Source: CAYVLA01 sp964549615 [NCBI: uncultured Thermococci archaeon] (GTDB lineage: Archaea; CAYQAE01; CAYVLA01). From it: DNA of 64,000 nt. Below are positions 15,963 to 25,001 of this stretch, in pieces. Numbering within the stretch: position 1 is the stretch's first letter; every line of letters starts with the position of its first letter. The stretch covers positions 1-64,000 of the forward strand of contig CAZJVP010000101.1 of NCBI GenBank assembly GCA_964549615.1. Direction: 5' to 3'. Below the pieces are notes generated by a model that worked only from the letters and a program-made list of their open reading frames with translations, ran no database searches and was not told the DNA's origin. A program made the position numbers and the translations under genes.

Positions 15963-16955
15963 TTGACCGACAAGGCACAGAGGATAAAGGTGGGTGTCAT
16001 CGGCCTCGGGTGGGCCGGTAGAGAGCACCTTAAGAGATACGCTGCAAACCCCCGTGCGGAGATCGTCGGGGTTGCCGACACGGTCCGCGAGACGGCCGAC
16101 AGCGTGGCGGGGATCTACGGGGTGAAGGCCTTCTACGACCCCCTTGAACTTCTCGAGGTCGATGGCCTCAATGCCGTGAGCATCTGCACCCCGAACGTGT
16201 TCCACGCCCCGCTGGCGATTGCCGCCGCCAAGAGGGGAGTGAGCGCCCTGACCGAGAAGCCCATGTGCACGACCTCCGAGGAAGGAAGGAGGATGGTGCG
16301 GGCGGCGGAGAGGGCCGGGACCAAGCTCATGGTCGCAGTGTGCAGGAGATTCGAGGCCGGGAGCGTCTACCTCAAGAGGATCGTTGAGTCCGGCTATCTT
16401 GGGACCATCAACTACGCCAGATGCCATTGGCTTAGACACAACGGGAACCCGGGCAGGTGGTTTGCCCAGAAGAACCTGTCCGGCGGGGGCCCGATGCTGG
16501 ACATCGGCGTGCACCTGCTTGACCTGACGTGGTGGTTCATGGGCTCGCCCAAACCGGCATACTGCCTGGGCAGGTGCTTTGGTTCGAAGGACGAGAACGC
16601 GGTCGAGGACATCGCCATCGGTGCCATCACGTTCGAGACGGGGCAGATCGTACATGTGGGTGCGAGCTGGGTCGCTGGATGGAAGGGAGAGACCGCTAGC
16701 ATACTGGTCGGGGACAAGGGCGGGGCCTCAAGATACCCGCTCGAGATATACAAGGATATCGAGGGCACGCCGACGAGCATGACGCCGGAGATCAGGGAGA
16801 TCGACAGCTTCCAGGCCGAGATCGACCACTTCATCGACTGCGTGATCAACGACAAGACCCCCATACCCAACGGGGTCGAGGGCTGGAACGTCGTCAAGAT
16901 GCTCGAGGCCGTATACAGGTCGTCGGAGAAGAACGCGCCGGTGAGGATCGTCTAG
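15963..16955 (+). CDS. Gfo/Idh/MocA-family NAD(P)-dependent oxidoreductase
   Basis: 330 residues with an N-terminal Rossmann domain (GVIGLGWAGREHLKRY), the TEKPM motif around residue 100 whose Lys is catalytic in the family, and a C-terminal alpha/beta domain with GGGPMLDIGVHLLDL containing the conserved Asp and His. Acts on sugars or inositols; substrate unknown. TTG at 15963 is supported by a strong ribosome-binding site (GAGGAGGT) eight bases upstream, unlike the leaderless genes around it. Last gene of the operon starting at 13010. NadM next to an NAD-dependent enzyme may be incidental. Confidence 0.9.
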   Translation: MTDKAQRIKVGVIGLGWAGREHLKRYAANPRAEIVGVADTVRETADSVAGIYGVKAFYDPLELLEVDGLNAVSICTPNVFHAPLAIAAAKRGVSALTEKPMCTTSEEGRRMVRAAERAGTKLMVAVCRRFEAGSVYLKRIVESGYLGTINYARCHWLRHNGNPGRWFAQKNLSGGGPMLDIGVHLLDLTWWFMGSPKPAYCLGRCFGSKDENAVEDIAIGAITFETGQIVHVGASWVAGWKGETASILVGDKGGASRYPLEIYKDIEGTPTSMTPEIREIDSFQAEIDHFIDCVINDKTPIPNGVEGWNVVKMLEAVYRSSEKNAPVRIV

Positions 16956-16961
16956 CCTACG

Positions 16962-19634
16962 TCACTTGGCATCCCGGCCGGGCGCGAGGCCCAGCTGGGC
17001 GATCTCAGTGCCCAGGACGGTCTCGCCGTTTCTGATGTCCAGGGTGACCACGTTTCCGTGGCGACCTAGGGCTTCGTGGTGGGTCGCGACGATTATCTGC
17101 GGGATCTCGCTCGTGTCGGCCAGCACCTCGGCCAGGGCCTCGACCTCGGCCTTCCCGATGTTCTGGGTGGGCTCGTCTATGATCCAGCACCCGATGTTCA
17201 TCTTCATGGCCTTGGCCACGGCGAGGCGGAAGGCAATGCTGACTATGGCCTTCTGCCCAGCCGACAGGTTGTGTGCCTCGATGCTGCCCATCGGCCCGAT
17301 GAGGGAGACCTCGTAGCTGTCGGAAACCTGCACGTCGTGGAAATCCTCGTAGGCGTAGAGCCTTTGAAATTCCGCCCTCAGGATCTCCCTGAGCACGTTG
17401 ATCAGGTTGGTTCTGATCATCTCCCTGGCGTCCTTGTACTTCTCCCGGATCTGCTCGAGCAGGTTCTTCGCCTCGCTGTAGATCGTCACCGTCCTGTTGA
17501 GTTGGGCCGCCTTCTTCTGCTCCAGGACATACTCCTCGATCCGCTGGTCGATCTGGGCGATTGAGTCGGTCTTCTGCCTGTATTCAGCGCAGAGGCGTTC
17601 CTTTGAGACCCTTCTAGAGTTGAGATCATCCTTGAGGGCCTCGATGCGCCGCGTGATTTCTTCCAGCACCCTGGAGAGTCTCACTTGCGGATCTTCACAC
17701 TTGCCAACCAGAGGCTCGTACGTCGAGGACATCTCGCTTTCGTCTCGGGCCAGATCCGACTCGAGGGACTCGATCGACATCTTGATCTCCCGGAGCGCCG
17801 AAGAGTCCCTCTCGAGATCCTTCTTCAGGCGGGCGGTCAGCTCCTCTGTCGTCTTGATCTCGGCGTCGATCTGCGCCAGGCCGTCCAAGGACCGTTGTCT
17901 TCGCTTGTGGGTCTCCTCGAGGCGCCGCTCCAGGGCCGGAAACCAGTCGTCGCCTTGGAGCCCATGCGCCTCCTTGACCTTCTCGATCTGGCCTTTCAGG
18001 TCCTCAAGTGAGGCCCGGTGTGCCGCAAGATCATCTTCGTGCCTCCTCTTTCTCGATCGACACTCTTCCAGGTTAGCGGCAAGGTTAGACCTGTTCTGGC
18101 GGTGGCCTGCAATCTCCGCTTCGAGGTTCGACATGTCTCTTAGGATCTGCTCGAGCCTCCTCTCCTCGGACTCGCTTCTCGCTTTCATCTCCTCCAGGGC
18201 TTGGCGGGATCGAGCGACCGAGGAGACCGCCTCCTCCTCCTCGCGCAGCAGGCGCTTCGTGATCGCCTCAACCCTGGCGATGACCCTGGCCCTGTGGCTC
18301 CTGGCCACCGGCTGTTCACAGAAGGGGCACTCGGCACCCTCGGGCAGGGAGTTCAGCTTGCTTATCCTGCTGGCCTCCTCCACGACCTTCTCGTGTACCG
18401 CGTTCGCCCTCAATTCCACCTTCCTCAGGTCCTCGTCCTGGGCCGCGATGCTGGCCTTGAGCCTTTCAAGGGACTCGCGGGATGCCGAGATGTCACGCTC
18501 CAGGGATGCCTTCTTCAGCATGCATCCGGACAGCTCCTCCCCAGCCTTCTGGAGTTTGGCCTGAATGGCGGACTCGGACTTGATCTCGGCCTCAACTTCC
18601 CGGCCGAGGGACTCGATCCGCTCGATCAGCGTGCGCTGGCGCTCAAGCATCGCGGACGCCTTGGACCTCAGGCTCCACAGCTTCTCGTACAGCGTCTCCA
18701 GCTCGCGGCTGGATGCCTCCGCCCTTTGGCGCTCCTGGCAAAGGGCTTCAAGCCTCGCCCTCCGTTCCTCCAGGATCTGGGTCGATTCGGATATCCTCCT
18801 CTCCAGCTCCGCGATCTGGAACTTGCGATTGTTGAGATCAGCCTCCTTTCGTGCTATGATGCTTGACAAGGTCTGCACCTTCTCGCAGGCGTCCTGTATG
18901 GGCTTGGCCTGTGCTGCGAGGCGTTCGAGTTGTGAGGCGTCGCACGAAATCTGCTTGTCAAGGGCTTCGATCTGCTCGCCTATCTGGATCAACTCTCGCT
19001 GGCCCTTCTCCCTATCTTGCCTCATCTCATCTAGGCTGTAGCGGGAAAGGTAGGCGTTCGTGTCGACTAGCGCGCCTTTGGCCTTCCCGATATCTTCGTC
19101 GAAGAACCTCACGAACTCGGTCAGCCTTTCGAAGGTCTCCCTGAGTCCCTCCGCGCCGAGGAGCTTGTCTATGTTTTTCTGGCGCACCTCCGGGCTTCCG
19201 GTGATCACGTTCGTCAGCTCGCCCTGGGCCGAGTAGAAGAGATCCCTGAACTTCCGCGCCGAGATCCCCAGCGTACCCTCGATGTACTCATTGATCTCGT
19301 TGGTGTTCTCCGAGACGACTGTCCATGTCAGGCCGTCCGGGGAGGTCTCGAGTCGTGTCTCCACGCCGCGAGCGAGCTTGAAGTGCGATCCATCATAGAA
19401 AAAGGTCAGCTCTATCTGGAACCTCTCAGGGGTGGCATCCCTCCTTAGAACATCGTTCTTCTTCGGACCGGACCCGCCGAACCCGAAAAGCGAGATGAGG
19501 ATGGATTCAAGGATCGAGGACTTCCCGCTCCCGATCCTTCCCAGCAATACGTTGAGGCCTGGCCTGAAGGCTATGATGGTGGTGCGGTCCCCGTAGGAGC
19601 GAAAGTTCCTGAGCCGCACTTCCTCGATTCTCAC
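16962..19634 (-). CDS. rad50: DNA double-strand break repair ATPase Rad50
   Basis: 890-residue SMC-like ATPase partner of Mre11. N-terminal RIEEVRLRNFRSYGD and Walker A GRIGSGKSS; long antiparallel coiled coil (about 180-730) interrupted by the zinc hook CPFC (about residue 440); C-terminal signature LSAGQKAIVSIAFRLAVAKA and Walker B IIDEPTQNIG. The usual Leu-Asp of DEPTxxLD is replaced by QNIG, as in a number of archaeal Rad50 proteins. The start ATG overlaps the mre11 stop by four bases, so the two are translationally coupled. Confidence 0.93.
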   Translation of the reverse strand: MRIEEVRLRNFRSYGDRTTIIAFRPGLNVLLGRIGSGKSSILESILISLFGFGGSGPKKNDVLRRDATPERFQIELTFFYDGSHFKLARGVETRLETSPDGLTWTVVSENTNEINEYIEGTLGISARKFRDLFYSAQGELTNVITGSPEVRQKNIDKLLGAEGLRETFERLTEFVRFFDEDIGKAKGALVDTNAYLSRYSLDEMRQDREKGQRELIQIGEQIEALDKQISCDASQLERLAAQAKPIQDACEKVQTLSSIIARKEADLNNRKFQIAELERRISESTQILEERRARLEALCQERQRAEASSRELETLYEKLWSLRSKASAMLERQRTLIERIESLGREVEAEIKSESAIQAKLQKAGEELSGCMLKKASLERDISASRESLERLKASIAAQDEDLRKVELRANAVHEKVVEEASRISKLNSLPEGAECPFCEQPVARSHRARVIARVEAITKRLLREEEEAVSSVARSRQALEEMKARSESEERRLEQILRDMSNLEAEIAGHRQNRSNLAANLEECRSRKRRHEDDLAAHRASLEDLKGQIEKVKEAHGLQGDDWFPALERRLEETHKRRQRSLDGLAQIDAEIKTTEELTARLKKDLERDSSALREIKMSIESLESDLARDESEMSSTYEPLVGKCEDPQVRLSRVLEEITRRIEALKDDLNSRRVSKERLCAEYRQKTDSIAQIDQRIEEYVLEQKKAAQLNRTVTIYSEAKNLLEQIREKYKDAREMIRTNLINVLREILRAEFQRLYAYEDFHDVQVSDSYEVSLIGPMGSIEAHNLSAGQKAIVSIAFRLAVAKAMKMNIGCWIIDEPTQNIGKAEVEALAEVLADTSEIPQIIVATHHEALGRHGNVVTLDIRNGETVLGTEIAQLGLAPGRDAK

Positions 19635-20965
19635 CGCTCTTCCTCCTCCGGGTAGAAGGACTCCGCGACGGAATAGAGGTCCTTTGCCAGTATGGACTCG
19701 ACGTCCTCCTTCTGGTCCCGCTCGAAAGCGCGGTAGATGTTGTACGCGATCTGGGCAAGGATCGAGATCACCGTCTCGTCCCTGATGGGGTTCCCGGCTA
19801 GGTCGCGAAGGTTCCTCTCGGAGAAAAGGACTCTGAAGGTGTCGGGCCCGATCCGCACCTCGCTCCAGTTCTCGTTGCTAACTATCTCCCCTATGTCTTT
19901 TCGTATGACCTTTTCGGTGTTTATCTTGACGGCGATCGGCCCTCGGTCTGAAAGCCTGGCCTCTATCCCAGCTCGGTCCACATCCGCGTGGCCATGCGGT
20001 GTCTGGCCCCTGAGGACGAAGTAGATCAGAGCCCCAGCGAGGTCTGAGTCGGTGATGGCGTTTATGCACTGTTCTGTAATCTCGTTGCCCGCAAGTCCGT
20101 CGACCTCCACGTCGTACCTCCTCACCTTCCTTACCCGGTCGAGGTCGATCGGTCTGAACTCACACTGTATGTCCTGGCCCGACACCGAGAGCAGATAGTG
20201 CCCCTTCCTTTCGCCGAACTCACCCGAATCGATCCTCTCAGTGCTCCCTGGAACTAGGAACCTCGTGCCCCTGACTTCCTCATAGAAGGACCTGTGGGTA
20301 TGGCCCGCGATCACCAGGTCGAACCCCTTGTCGAGGAAGAGTTCCTTGGGGAGTATGTCGCCCCTCGTGTATGGGGCGGTAAGGTCGGCTATGCCTTGGT
20401 GAACGATCAGAATGTTGTGCTCGACGTTCGGGATGGGCTTGACCTCGCCCAGGATCTTCTCAAAGTGCGACGTGGGACGATGGCCAAGCCCCTGTATGCC
20501 GACCGTGACGCCTCCGGCCTCGCATACGTAACGGGGAAGGTAGATTGTCTCATCCGCCCTCCTTAGGTCAAGGTAGTTACACAGAGACATGGAGTCGAAG
20601 TACCTCAGGATGCTGAAGCAGCCGCTTTCGCACCTTGCATCCGCGGTGCCATCGTGGTTGCCGTGGATGATGAACACGTTCGGCGAGCCTTGCTGTCCCG
20701 TCACCTGCTCGGTTACGGAACATCCATCCGAGGGAAGCGGAAGCGACTGAAATGATGAAAGGCCCATCTCGAAGATCCAGCCTGGCGGGAACACCGCATC
20801 GAAGAGGTCGCCAGCGTGGATTATCAGATCGGGCTTCGCCGAGATGATCCCGTCCAGCGCGGCCTCGAAGCCCGAGCAGATGTCCCTCTCCCTGAACTCC
20901 ATCGTGGGGTATCTCCGCCCCAGGTGCGAGTCTGCCGTGACCGCGATCGTCATCCCTTCGGTCAC
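19631..20965 (-). CDS. mre11: DNA repair exonuclease Mre11 (SbcD-like)
   Basis: 444-residue calcineurin-like phosphoesterase that processes DNA ends with Rad50. Phosphoesterase motifs in order: TADSHLG, HAGDLFD, IHGNHDG, IVHQG and IAGHTHRSF. The C-terminal region after about residue 270 includes a capping domain and a Rad50-binding tail. A GTG at 20965 overlaps the NMD3 stop (GTGA) and is taken as the start; the ATG at 20953 (MTIAVTADSH) is equally plausible. Context: last but one gene in a translation/repair operon. Confidence 0.9.
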   Translation of the reverse strand: MTEGMTIAVTADSHLGRRYPTMEFRERDICSGFEAALDGIISAKPDLIIHAGDLFDAVFPPGWIFEMGLSSFQSLPLPSDGCSVTEQVTGQQGSPNVFIIHGNHDGTADARCESGCFSILRYFDSMSLCNYLDLRRADETIYLPRYVCEAGGVTVGIQGLGHRPTSHFEKILGEVKPIPNVEHNILIVHQGIADLTAPYTRGDILPKELFLDKGFDLVIAGHTHRSFYEEVRGTRFLVPGSTERIDSGEFGERKGHYLLSVSGQDIQCEFRPIDLDRVRKVRRYDVEVDGLAGNEITEQCINAITDSDLAGALIYFVLRGQTPHGHADVDRAGIEARLSDRGPIAVKINTEKVIRKDIGEIVSNENWSEVRIGPDTFRVLFSERNLRDLAGNPIRDETVISILAQIAYNIYRAFERDQKEDVESILAKDLYSVAESFYPEEEER

Positions 20966-22107
20966 TTTTCGGCCTCCGCGCTCAGAGACGGGACGGGCCT
21001 AGGCACGCCGTTGGTCCACATGACCCTGATCGTCGAGCCCACTTTGGCTTCTGCGGGTGTCTGGTCAAGATCGAATGTCAGGTTGCTGCGCGGATCCAGT
21101 ATCTGGATCCCGTCAGGTCGAACCTCCGTGACGATGGCATCGCCAACGTCCCGCTGCCTGGCTAACACCGGCAGATCCTTGGCAGCGGCCCCCTCGACGC
21201 ACACGGTGCGGCCGTCCAGTCCCAGCAGTGCAACCCTTCCGCCCCGCACGTGCTGCACCACGTACGTGCGTCCGTTGTGCTCGGTGATGTCGCCCGGCCG
21301 GAGGCCGGGGAGCCGCAGCAGGATCGTGAACTTGTACAGCTTCCTGTTGCTGCCCTTCTCCACGCCCACGATTTTCCTGGACTCCTCGATCGTTCCGCCC
21401 CTTTGGCGGACAGCCTTCCTTGCGATGTCCCTCGCCCTCTTGACGGACCCCAAGTAGAAGTCCCTCCCCTGGCGGGCGTCCTCCATCTTGGAGAGGAACC
21501 CCATGCGGTCCTTCGATCCAGCGCCGGAGGCCTCCTTTACTAGGGACGTGATCCAATCCAGCTCCTCCGGGTCCAGATCTCGCCCTTCTGCCCTCACCTG
21601 TAACGTGCAGGAGTAGAATTCTGAGCCCTTCAGCCCGCACTCTCTGCAGGTCTTCCTCTGGAAGGGCACGGTCGACCGCACGCAGACCTTGGCGGTCTCG
21701 CCCCCTTCGCCGAGCGGTCCCACCTCCGCACAGATGTCAAGTGAGATCTTCCTCCTCATCATGGACGGTCGCTCGACCCAAAGGCGCAATAGCGCTGGTC
21801 CGGTCTGCTTCGCAGCCCCCTGGCGCGATCCAGCGGCGAATTGGTCGGTGAGCTTGGTTCTCCTCGGGAGTTCGGCCTCGACGGCCTTCACGATCGTCGA
21901 TCGCAGGTCTGCCCCGCCCTCTCTCCAGGAGTTCTCATGCTTGTATCTGAGGCATTGGGGGCAGACCGTGATCTGGAAAGGGGATAGCCTGAGGATCTGC
22001 CTTGTGCCCAAGAAGCATGCAGGACAGATCCCGTCGATGAGGTTTCGGACGAGGCTGCCGCATCCCGGGCAGCGCGCCGCTCGCGACTGGACATTTGTCC
22101 CGCACAT
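20962..22107 (-). CDS. NMD3 family ribosome-export/biogenesis protein
   Basis: 381 residues. The N-terminal zinc-binding part has repeated Cys pairs (CPGCGS, CPACF, CPQCLRYK), typical of NMD3, the 60S adaptor of eukaryotes whose archaeal counterpart acts in large-subunit maturation. Later KTCRECGLKGSEFY matches the second conserved Cys pair and YVVQHVRGGRVALLG the SH3/OB-like part. Start at 22107 is taken from MCGTNVQ; the gene is 12 bases downstream of the DUF424 gene. Its grouping with aIF2-beta and DUF424 is conserved in archaea. Confidence 0.87.
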   Translation of the reverse strand: MCGTNVQSRAARCPGCGSLVRNLIDGICPACFLGTRQILRLSPFQITVCPQCLRYKHENSWREGGADLRSTIVKAVEAELPRRTKLTDQFAAGSRQGAAKQTGPALLRLWVERPSMMRRKISLDICAEVGPLGEGGETAKVCVRSTVPFQRKTCRECGLKGSEFYSCTLQVRAEGRDLDPEELDWITSLVKEASGAGSKDRMGFLSKMEDARQGRDFYLGSVKRARDIARKAVRQRGGTIEESRKIVGVEKGSNRKLYKFTILLRLPGLRPGDITEHNGRTYVVQHVRGGRVALLGLDGRTVCVEGAAAKDLPVLARQRDVGDAIVTEVRPDGIQILDPRSNLTFDLDQTPAEAKVGSTIRVMWTNGVPRPVPSLSAEAEK

Positions 22108-22119
22108 TGCTGACGACTC

Positions 22120-22440
22120 CTAGATGAAGAACTTGACCATCTGGGCATGGGGGACGCCCGCGACAACTATCACCTTGTCTCTCTCGACCAATCCTAGGCT
22201 GATGGCCTTTGACACGCAGTCCTTTCCCACCAAGTTTGCAATCGTTGCTTCCTTCAGGAAGGGCTCGCAATCGTCGATTCCGATCAGCGTTCCCTTGTAG
22301 AAACCCTCGTTCACCTTCAAATTGAACTCACCCTCCCTGAAAGTCTTACCCAGGACATCCCTGTCGCACATGGCGACCAGCATCTCGCCCTGGGCCCTAT
22401 GGATCTTCATGAAGACTTTGGGACACTTCCCCTCGGGCAA
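22120..22440 (-). CDS. DUF424 family protein
   Basis: 106-residue archaeal protein of unknown function. Recognised by KIHRAQGEMLVAMCDRDVLG, FREGEFNLKVNEGFYKG and the central NLVGKDCVSKAISLGLV. It normally sits between aIF2-beta and NMD3, as here, which points to a role in translation or ribosome assembly. ATG at 22440, nine bases after the aIF2-beta stop. Confidence 0.85.
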   Translation of the reverse strand: MPEGKCPKVFMKIHRAQGEMLVAMCDRDVLGKTFREGEFNLKVNEGFYKGTLIGIDDCEPFLKEATIANLVGKDCVSKAISLGLVERDKVIVVAGVPHAQMVKFFI

Positions 22441-22449
22441 CGGATCGAC

Positions 22450-22860
22450 CTAGAAGGACCTTATGCTACTTCTGGCCCCGCAGGCCTCGCACTTCAGCAT
22501 GTGAACCCTTCCCTGCTTGATGATGTTCGTGTCGGGCTTGCCGCATTCATGGCAGAACACATACTCCTTGGCATACGCGTTCACGAGCTCCATTATCTTC
22601 TGGTCAGTGAAGCGGCCTTGGAACACGGCCCTCCGGGTCTCTATCTCGCCCGCTGTTGCAAGCTCCTTGCTGAGGAACTTGATGATGTGGTCGGCCTTTC
22701 GGCTGAATGCGTCGGCAAGGTCGCCGAAGTTCCGCACAATCGTTCGCTTGCCCACTGTGATTATGTCCAGCTGCGGGATGTCGAATCTCTTCTTCTCGAA
22801 GATCTCCTTCGGAAGTTGGGATCTTGCCCTCTCTAGGAGATCATCATAGCTGGAGATCAT
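22450..22860 (-). CDS. Translation initiation factor aIF2, beta subunit
   Basis: 136 residues, subunit of the factor that brings initiator tRNA to the small ribosomal subunit. N-terminal helix (SSYDDLLERARSQLP), central alpha/beta domain with KRTIVRNFGDLADAFSR and KFLSKELATAGEI, and C-terminal zinc ribbon CHECGKPDT...CEACGARSS. ATG at 22860 overlaps the 3' end of the RPA-like gene by 17 bases. Confidence 0.93.
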   Translation of the reverse strand: MISSYDDLLERARSQLPKEIFEKKRFDIPQLDIITVGKRTIVRNFGDLADAFSRKADHIIKFLSKELATAGEIETRRAVFQGRFTDQKIMELVNAYAKEYVFCHECGKPDTNIIKQGRVHMLKCEACGARSSIRSF

Positions 22861-23467
22861 TCTTCTTCACCTTCCTGAGCCTGTAGATCTCAAGCTCCCT
22901 CAACGGCTCCCAGTTGGGGTCCGCAATCGCAGATACAGAGAGGGGCGACAGGTAAATCTCTCCCTCGTACTCCCTTATCTGGCCTATGACGTCCACGATC
23001 TGTCCGACCTCGAACGGTTGCAAGACCTTCGCCTCCTCTCTCCAACCCTTAACCCTTATCGTCTCGGTTCCATCATCCAAGGTCAGTGCGCAGTATGTGC
23101 CGTCCTGCGAGGAGAACTTGTGGGCGACCGTTCCCATCACGCGCGCCTTGTCGATGTTCTCTCCGTTCCACATCCTAAGGAAGCTCCTCGCCGAGCCCGA
23201 TCCGCGCACGAACTCACCGCTCACGAGTTCCATCGAGTAAACCTTTGCCGCGTGCTCGCTCACCTGGACTGGCCCGGCCTGTGGCGTCGGCAACGCCCGC
23301 CGCATCTGGTCTCGCGCCCCCACGGGCTCGTCTCTCTCGGGCTTGACCTCTCCAACGAGCTGGATTTCTTCCAAGTCCTCGAGGTCCTCGAGCTCGAGTT
23401 CTTCGGGATCTGTCTCCTCAGGCTCGCCCTCGTGGCTGGTCATCGTCTCACGCAATCTTCGATTCAC
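22844..23467 (-). CDS. OB-fold single-strand DNA-binding protein, RPA-like
   Basis: 207 residues. The first 45 residues are very acidic (EELELEDLEDLEEI). An OB fold follows (about 85-185): NIDKARVMGTVAHKFSS, then YCALTLDDGTETIRVKGWRE and VGQIVDVIGQIREYEGEIYL, the pattern of archaeal RPA32/RPA14-like proteins. A basic C-terminal tail follows. It heads the aIF2-beta / DUF424 / NMD3 / mre11 / rad50 run. The start is GTG at 23467 or ATG at 23443; an AT-rich element (about 23505-23515) lies upstream. Whether it binds DNA or RNA is not decided by sequence. Confidence 0.75.
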   Translation of the reverse strand: MNRRLRETMTSHEGEPEETDPEELELEDLEDLEEIQLVGEVKPERDEPVGARDQMRRALPTPQAGPVQVSEHAAKVYSMELVSGEFVRGSGSARSFLRMWNGENIDKARVMGTVAHKFSSQDGTYCALTLDDGTETIRVKGWREEAKVLQPFEVGQIVDVIGQIREYEGEIYLSPLSVSAIADPNWEPLRELEIYRLRKVKKNDLQL

Positions 23468-23637
23468 TAGGCAGGTTCGGTTGGACGAAGGCGCGCGGTT
23501 TGGCTGAAAAAGCTTTTCCCGACGTCAACGCACGACGCCAACGTAGTCATCCCGCATTTCTGGTGGAAAGGAAAGTAATGGGTTTGCGCGCTGCGGGCAG
23601 TAAGGATTTTAAGTGAGTTGCGGAGACGCTGACGGGA

Positions 23638-24900
23638 ATGAGAACGTTTCGCGGAGGGACGTTGGGAAGCTTCCTCGGGCCTGGGCGGCTCCAGACGTTC
23701 GTGCTGATCGCTCTCGCTCTCCCAATCACAGCCCGTCCGGCTGGGTGCGACACTCGAAGGACGCGCATTCTGGTTGTCGGGGAGATCGGACAGATCAATG
23801 CGCTCCGCGGACTGCTGGCGGGCGAGCCGTTCGTCAGCATCGTCGCGGTGCCGTGCCGCGCGGTTGGGACATCGCTGAGCCAGCAGGAAGCGGAGAAGTT
23901 CATTAGGCTCTACTTCCCCCGCACGTACGAGGCGATGCGGGGCTACCAGTTCATCATCCTCACCGCTACTGAGTACGACCTATTGTCTCCTAGACAGGAC
24001 CAGTGGATGTATGATTCGATCCGCGAGGGGACTGGCGGGATCAACGACAACAGCGTCTTCAGCGTGGTGGGCACGATCATGAGCGCGTGGGCCAATTCCC
24101 TGACCTCCAAAGCCTTCCCCAACGACGCGGCCGCGGTGGCAGAGAGGGGGGGATGGCGGGGTATGTCCCTCGCTTTCAGCGTGACGATCGACAAGAACTT
24201 CCCTGATCCCGTTCTGACCCTTTTCGCACCTTACGGCGTGGAGAGGACCCCATGCTGGGGGGTCTCCAGCGTGGTCGTGCCCCGGCAAGGATCGGCGACG
24301 CTCGCGTGGCAGCACGGCAACTTCGCCACCAAGCAGCCATACCTAGCCGTCTGGGACTACGAGAAGGGAAGGACCTTCACATGTGGCAGCCTGATCCCCG
24401 GCGGTTGGTTCATATACCCCGATAATCCCTATTGCGCCGAGATCCTGATCAACATGATCTTCTACTCCGCCAAGAGGAAGTTGATCCAGGATGTCGAGGA
24501 GTTCCACTTGGCTAGGTCCAGCATCATTCAGTTCGACATGCGAAGGGGAGTGCTGCTTTCGCTTAAGGACTTCATAGATGCGTTCGGAGCGGATACGCGG
24601 CCGATCGACGACGAGATGTCACAGCTGGAGGCACTCTACGATGATGGCGTTCAGTTGTATAGCGACCTCGAGTTCTCGAAGTGCCGGGAGCAGATGAGCG
24701 GCGTGCTGGCTAGGTTCGGCGAGGTTGAGAGGATGGCGATGAGGATGAAGGATCAGGCTCTCCTCTGGGTGTACATGGCGGAGTGGCTCGCGGTCTCGGC
24801 CGTCCTCTGCATCTCGGGCTTCAGCCTGTGGACGCTGATGGTCAGGAGGAGGCTTTACCGAGCGGCGGCTCAAACTAGGCTTTCACGGGAACTGCAGTGA
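23638..24900 (+). CDS. Membrane-anchored amidotransferase-fold protein, family member P2
   Basis: 420 residues with the same plan as P1: signal peptide (about 18-36), extracytoplasmic domain starting TRILVVGEIG with RLYFPRTYEAM, helical stalk (about 305-375), then KDQALLWVYMAEW, one transmembrane helix and the tail RRRLYRAAAQTR. A Gly-Gly-Trp-Phe segment before the stalk (GGWFIYPDNPYC) replaces the corresponding Trp-rich part of P1. ATG at 23638 lies 30 bases after GATTTTAAG (about 23606-23614), leaderless or nearly so. The TatD-like gene follows from its own promoter. Confidence 0.72.
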   Translation: MRTFRGGTLGSFLGPGRLQTFVLIALALPITARPAGCDTRRTRILVVGEIGQINALRGLLAGEPFVSIVAVPCRAVGTSLSQQEAEKFIRLYFPRTYEAMRGYQFIILTATEYDLLSPRQDQWMYDSIREGTGGINDNSVFSVVGTIMSAWANSLTSKAFPNDAAAVAERGGWRGMSLAFSVTIDKNFPDPVLTLFAPYGVERTPCWGVSSVVVPRQGSATLAWQHGNFATKQPYLAVWDYEKGRTFTCGSLIPGGWFIYPDNPYCAEILINMIFYSAKRKLIQDVEEFHLARSSIIQFDMRRGVLLSLKDFIDAFGADTRPIDDEMSQLEALYDDGVQLYSDLEFSKCREQMSGVLARFGEVERMAMRMKDQALLWVYMAEWLAVSAVLCISGFSLWTLMVRRRLYRAAAQTRLSRELQ

Positions 24901-25001
24901 CGGCTTCTGTCGCATGCCTTTCGATCTTGCCGGGGTTTCGGCGGTTGCCAATTCGGTCCAACCGGCTCAAATCTAAAAGGGTCGCTGGGGCCCGCCATAC
25001 C

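Noticed and set aside
17497-18564. 355-codon plus-strand frame inside rad50
   Set aside because: Ser/Arg-rich antisense shadow of the Rad50 coiled coil; no family features.
24897-25001. Start of the TatD-like gene overlapping P2
   Set aside because: The upstream 35 codons lack conservation features and precede the TATA element that matches the GTG at 25002.
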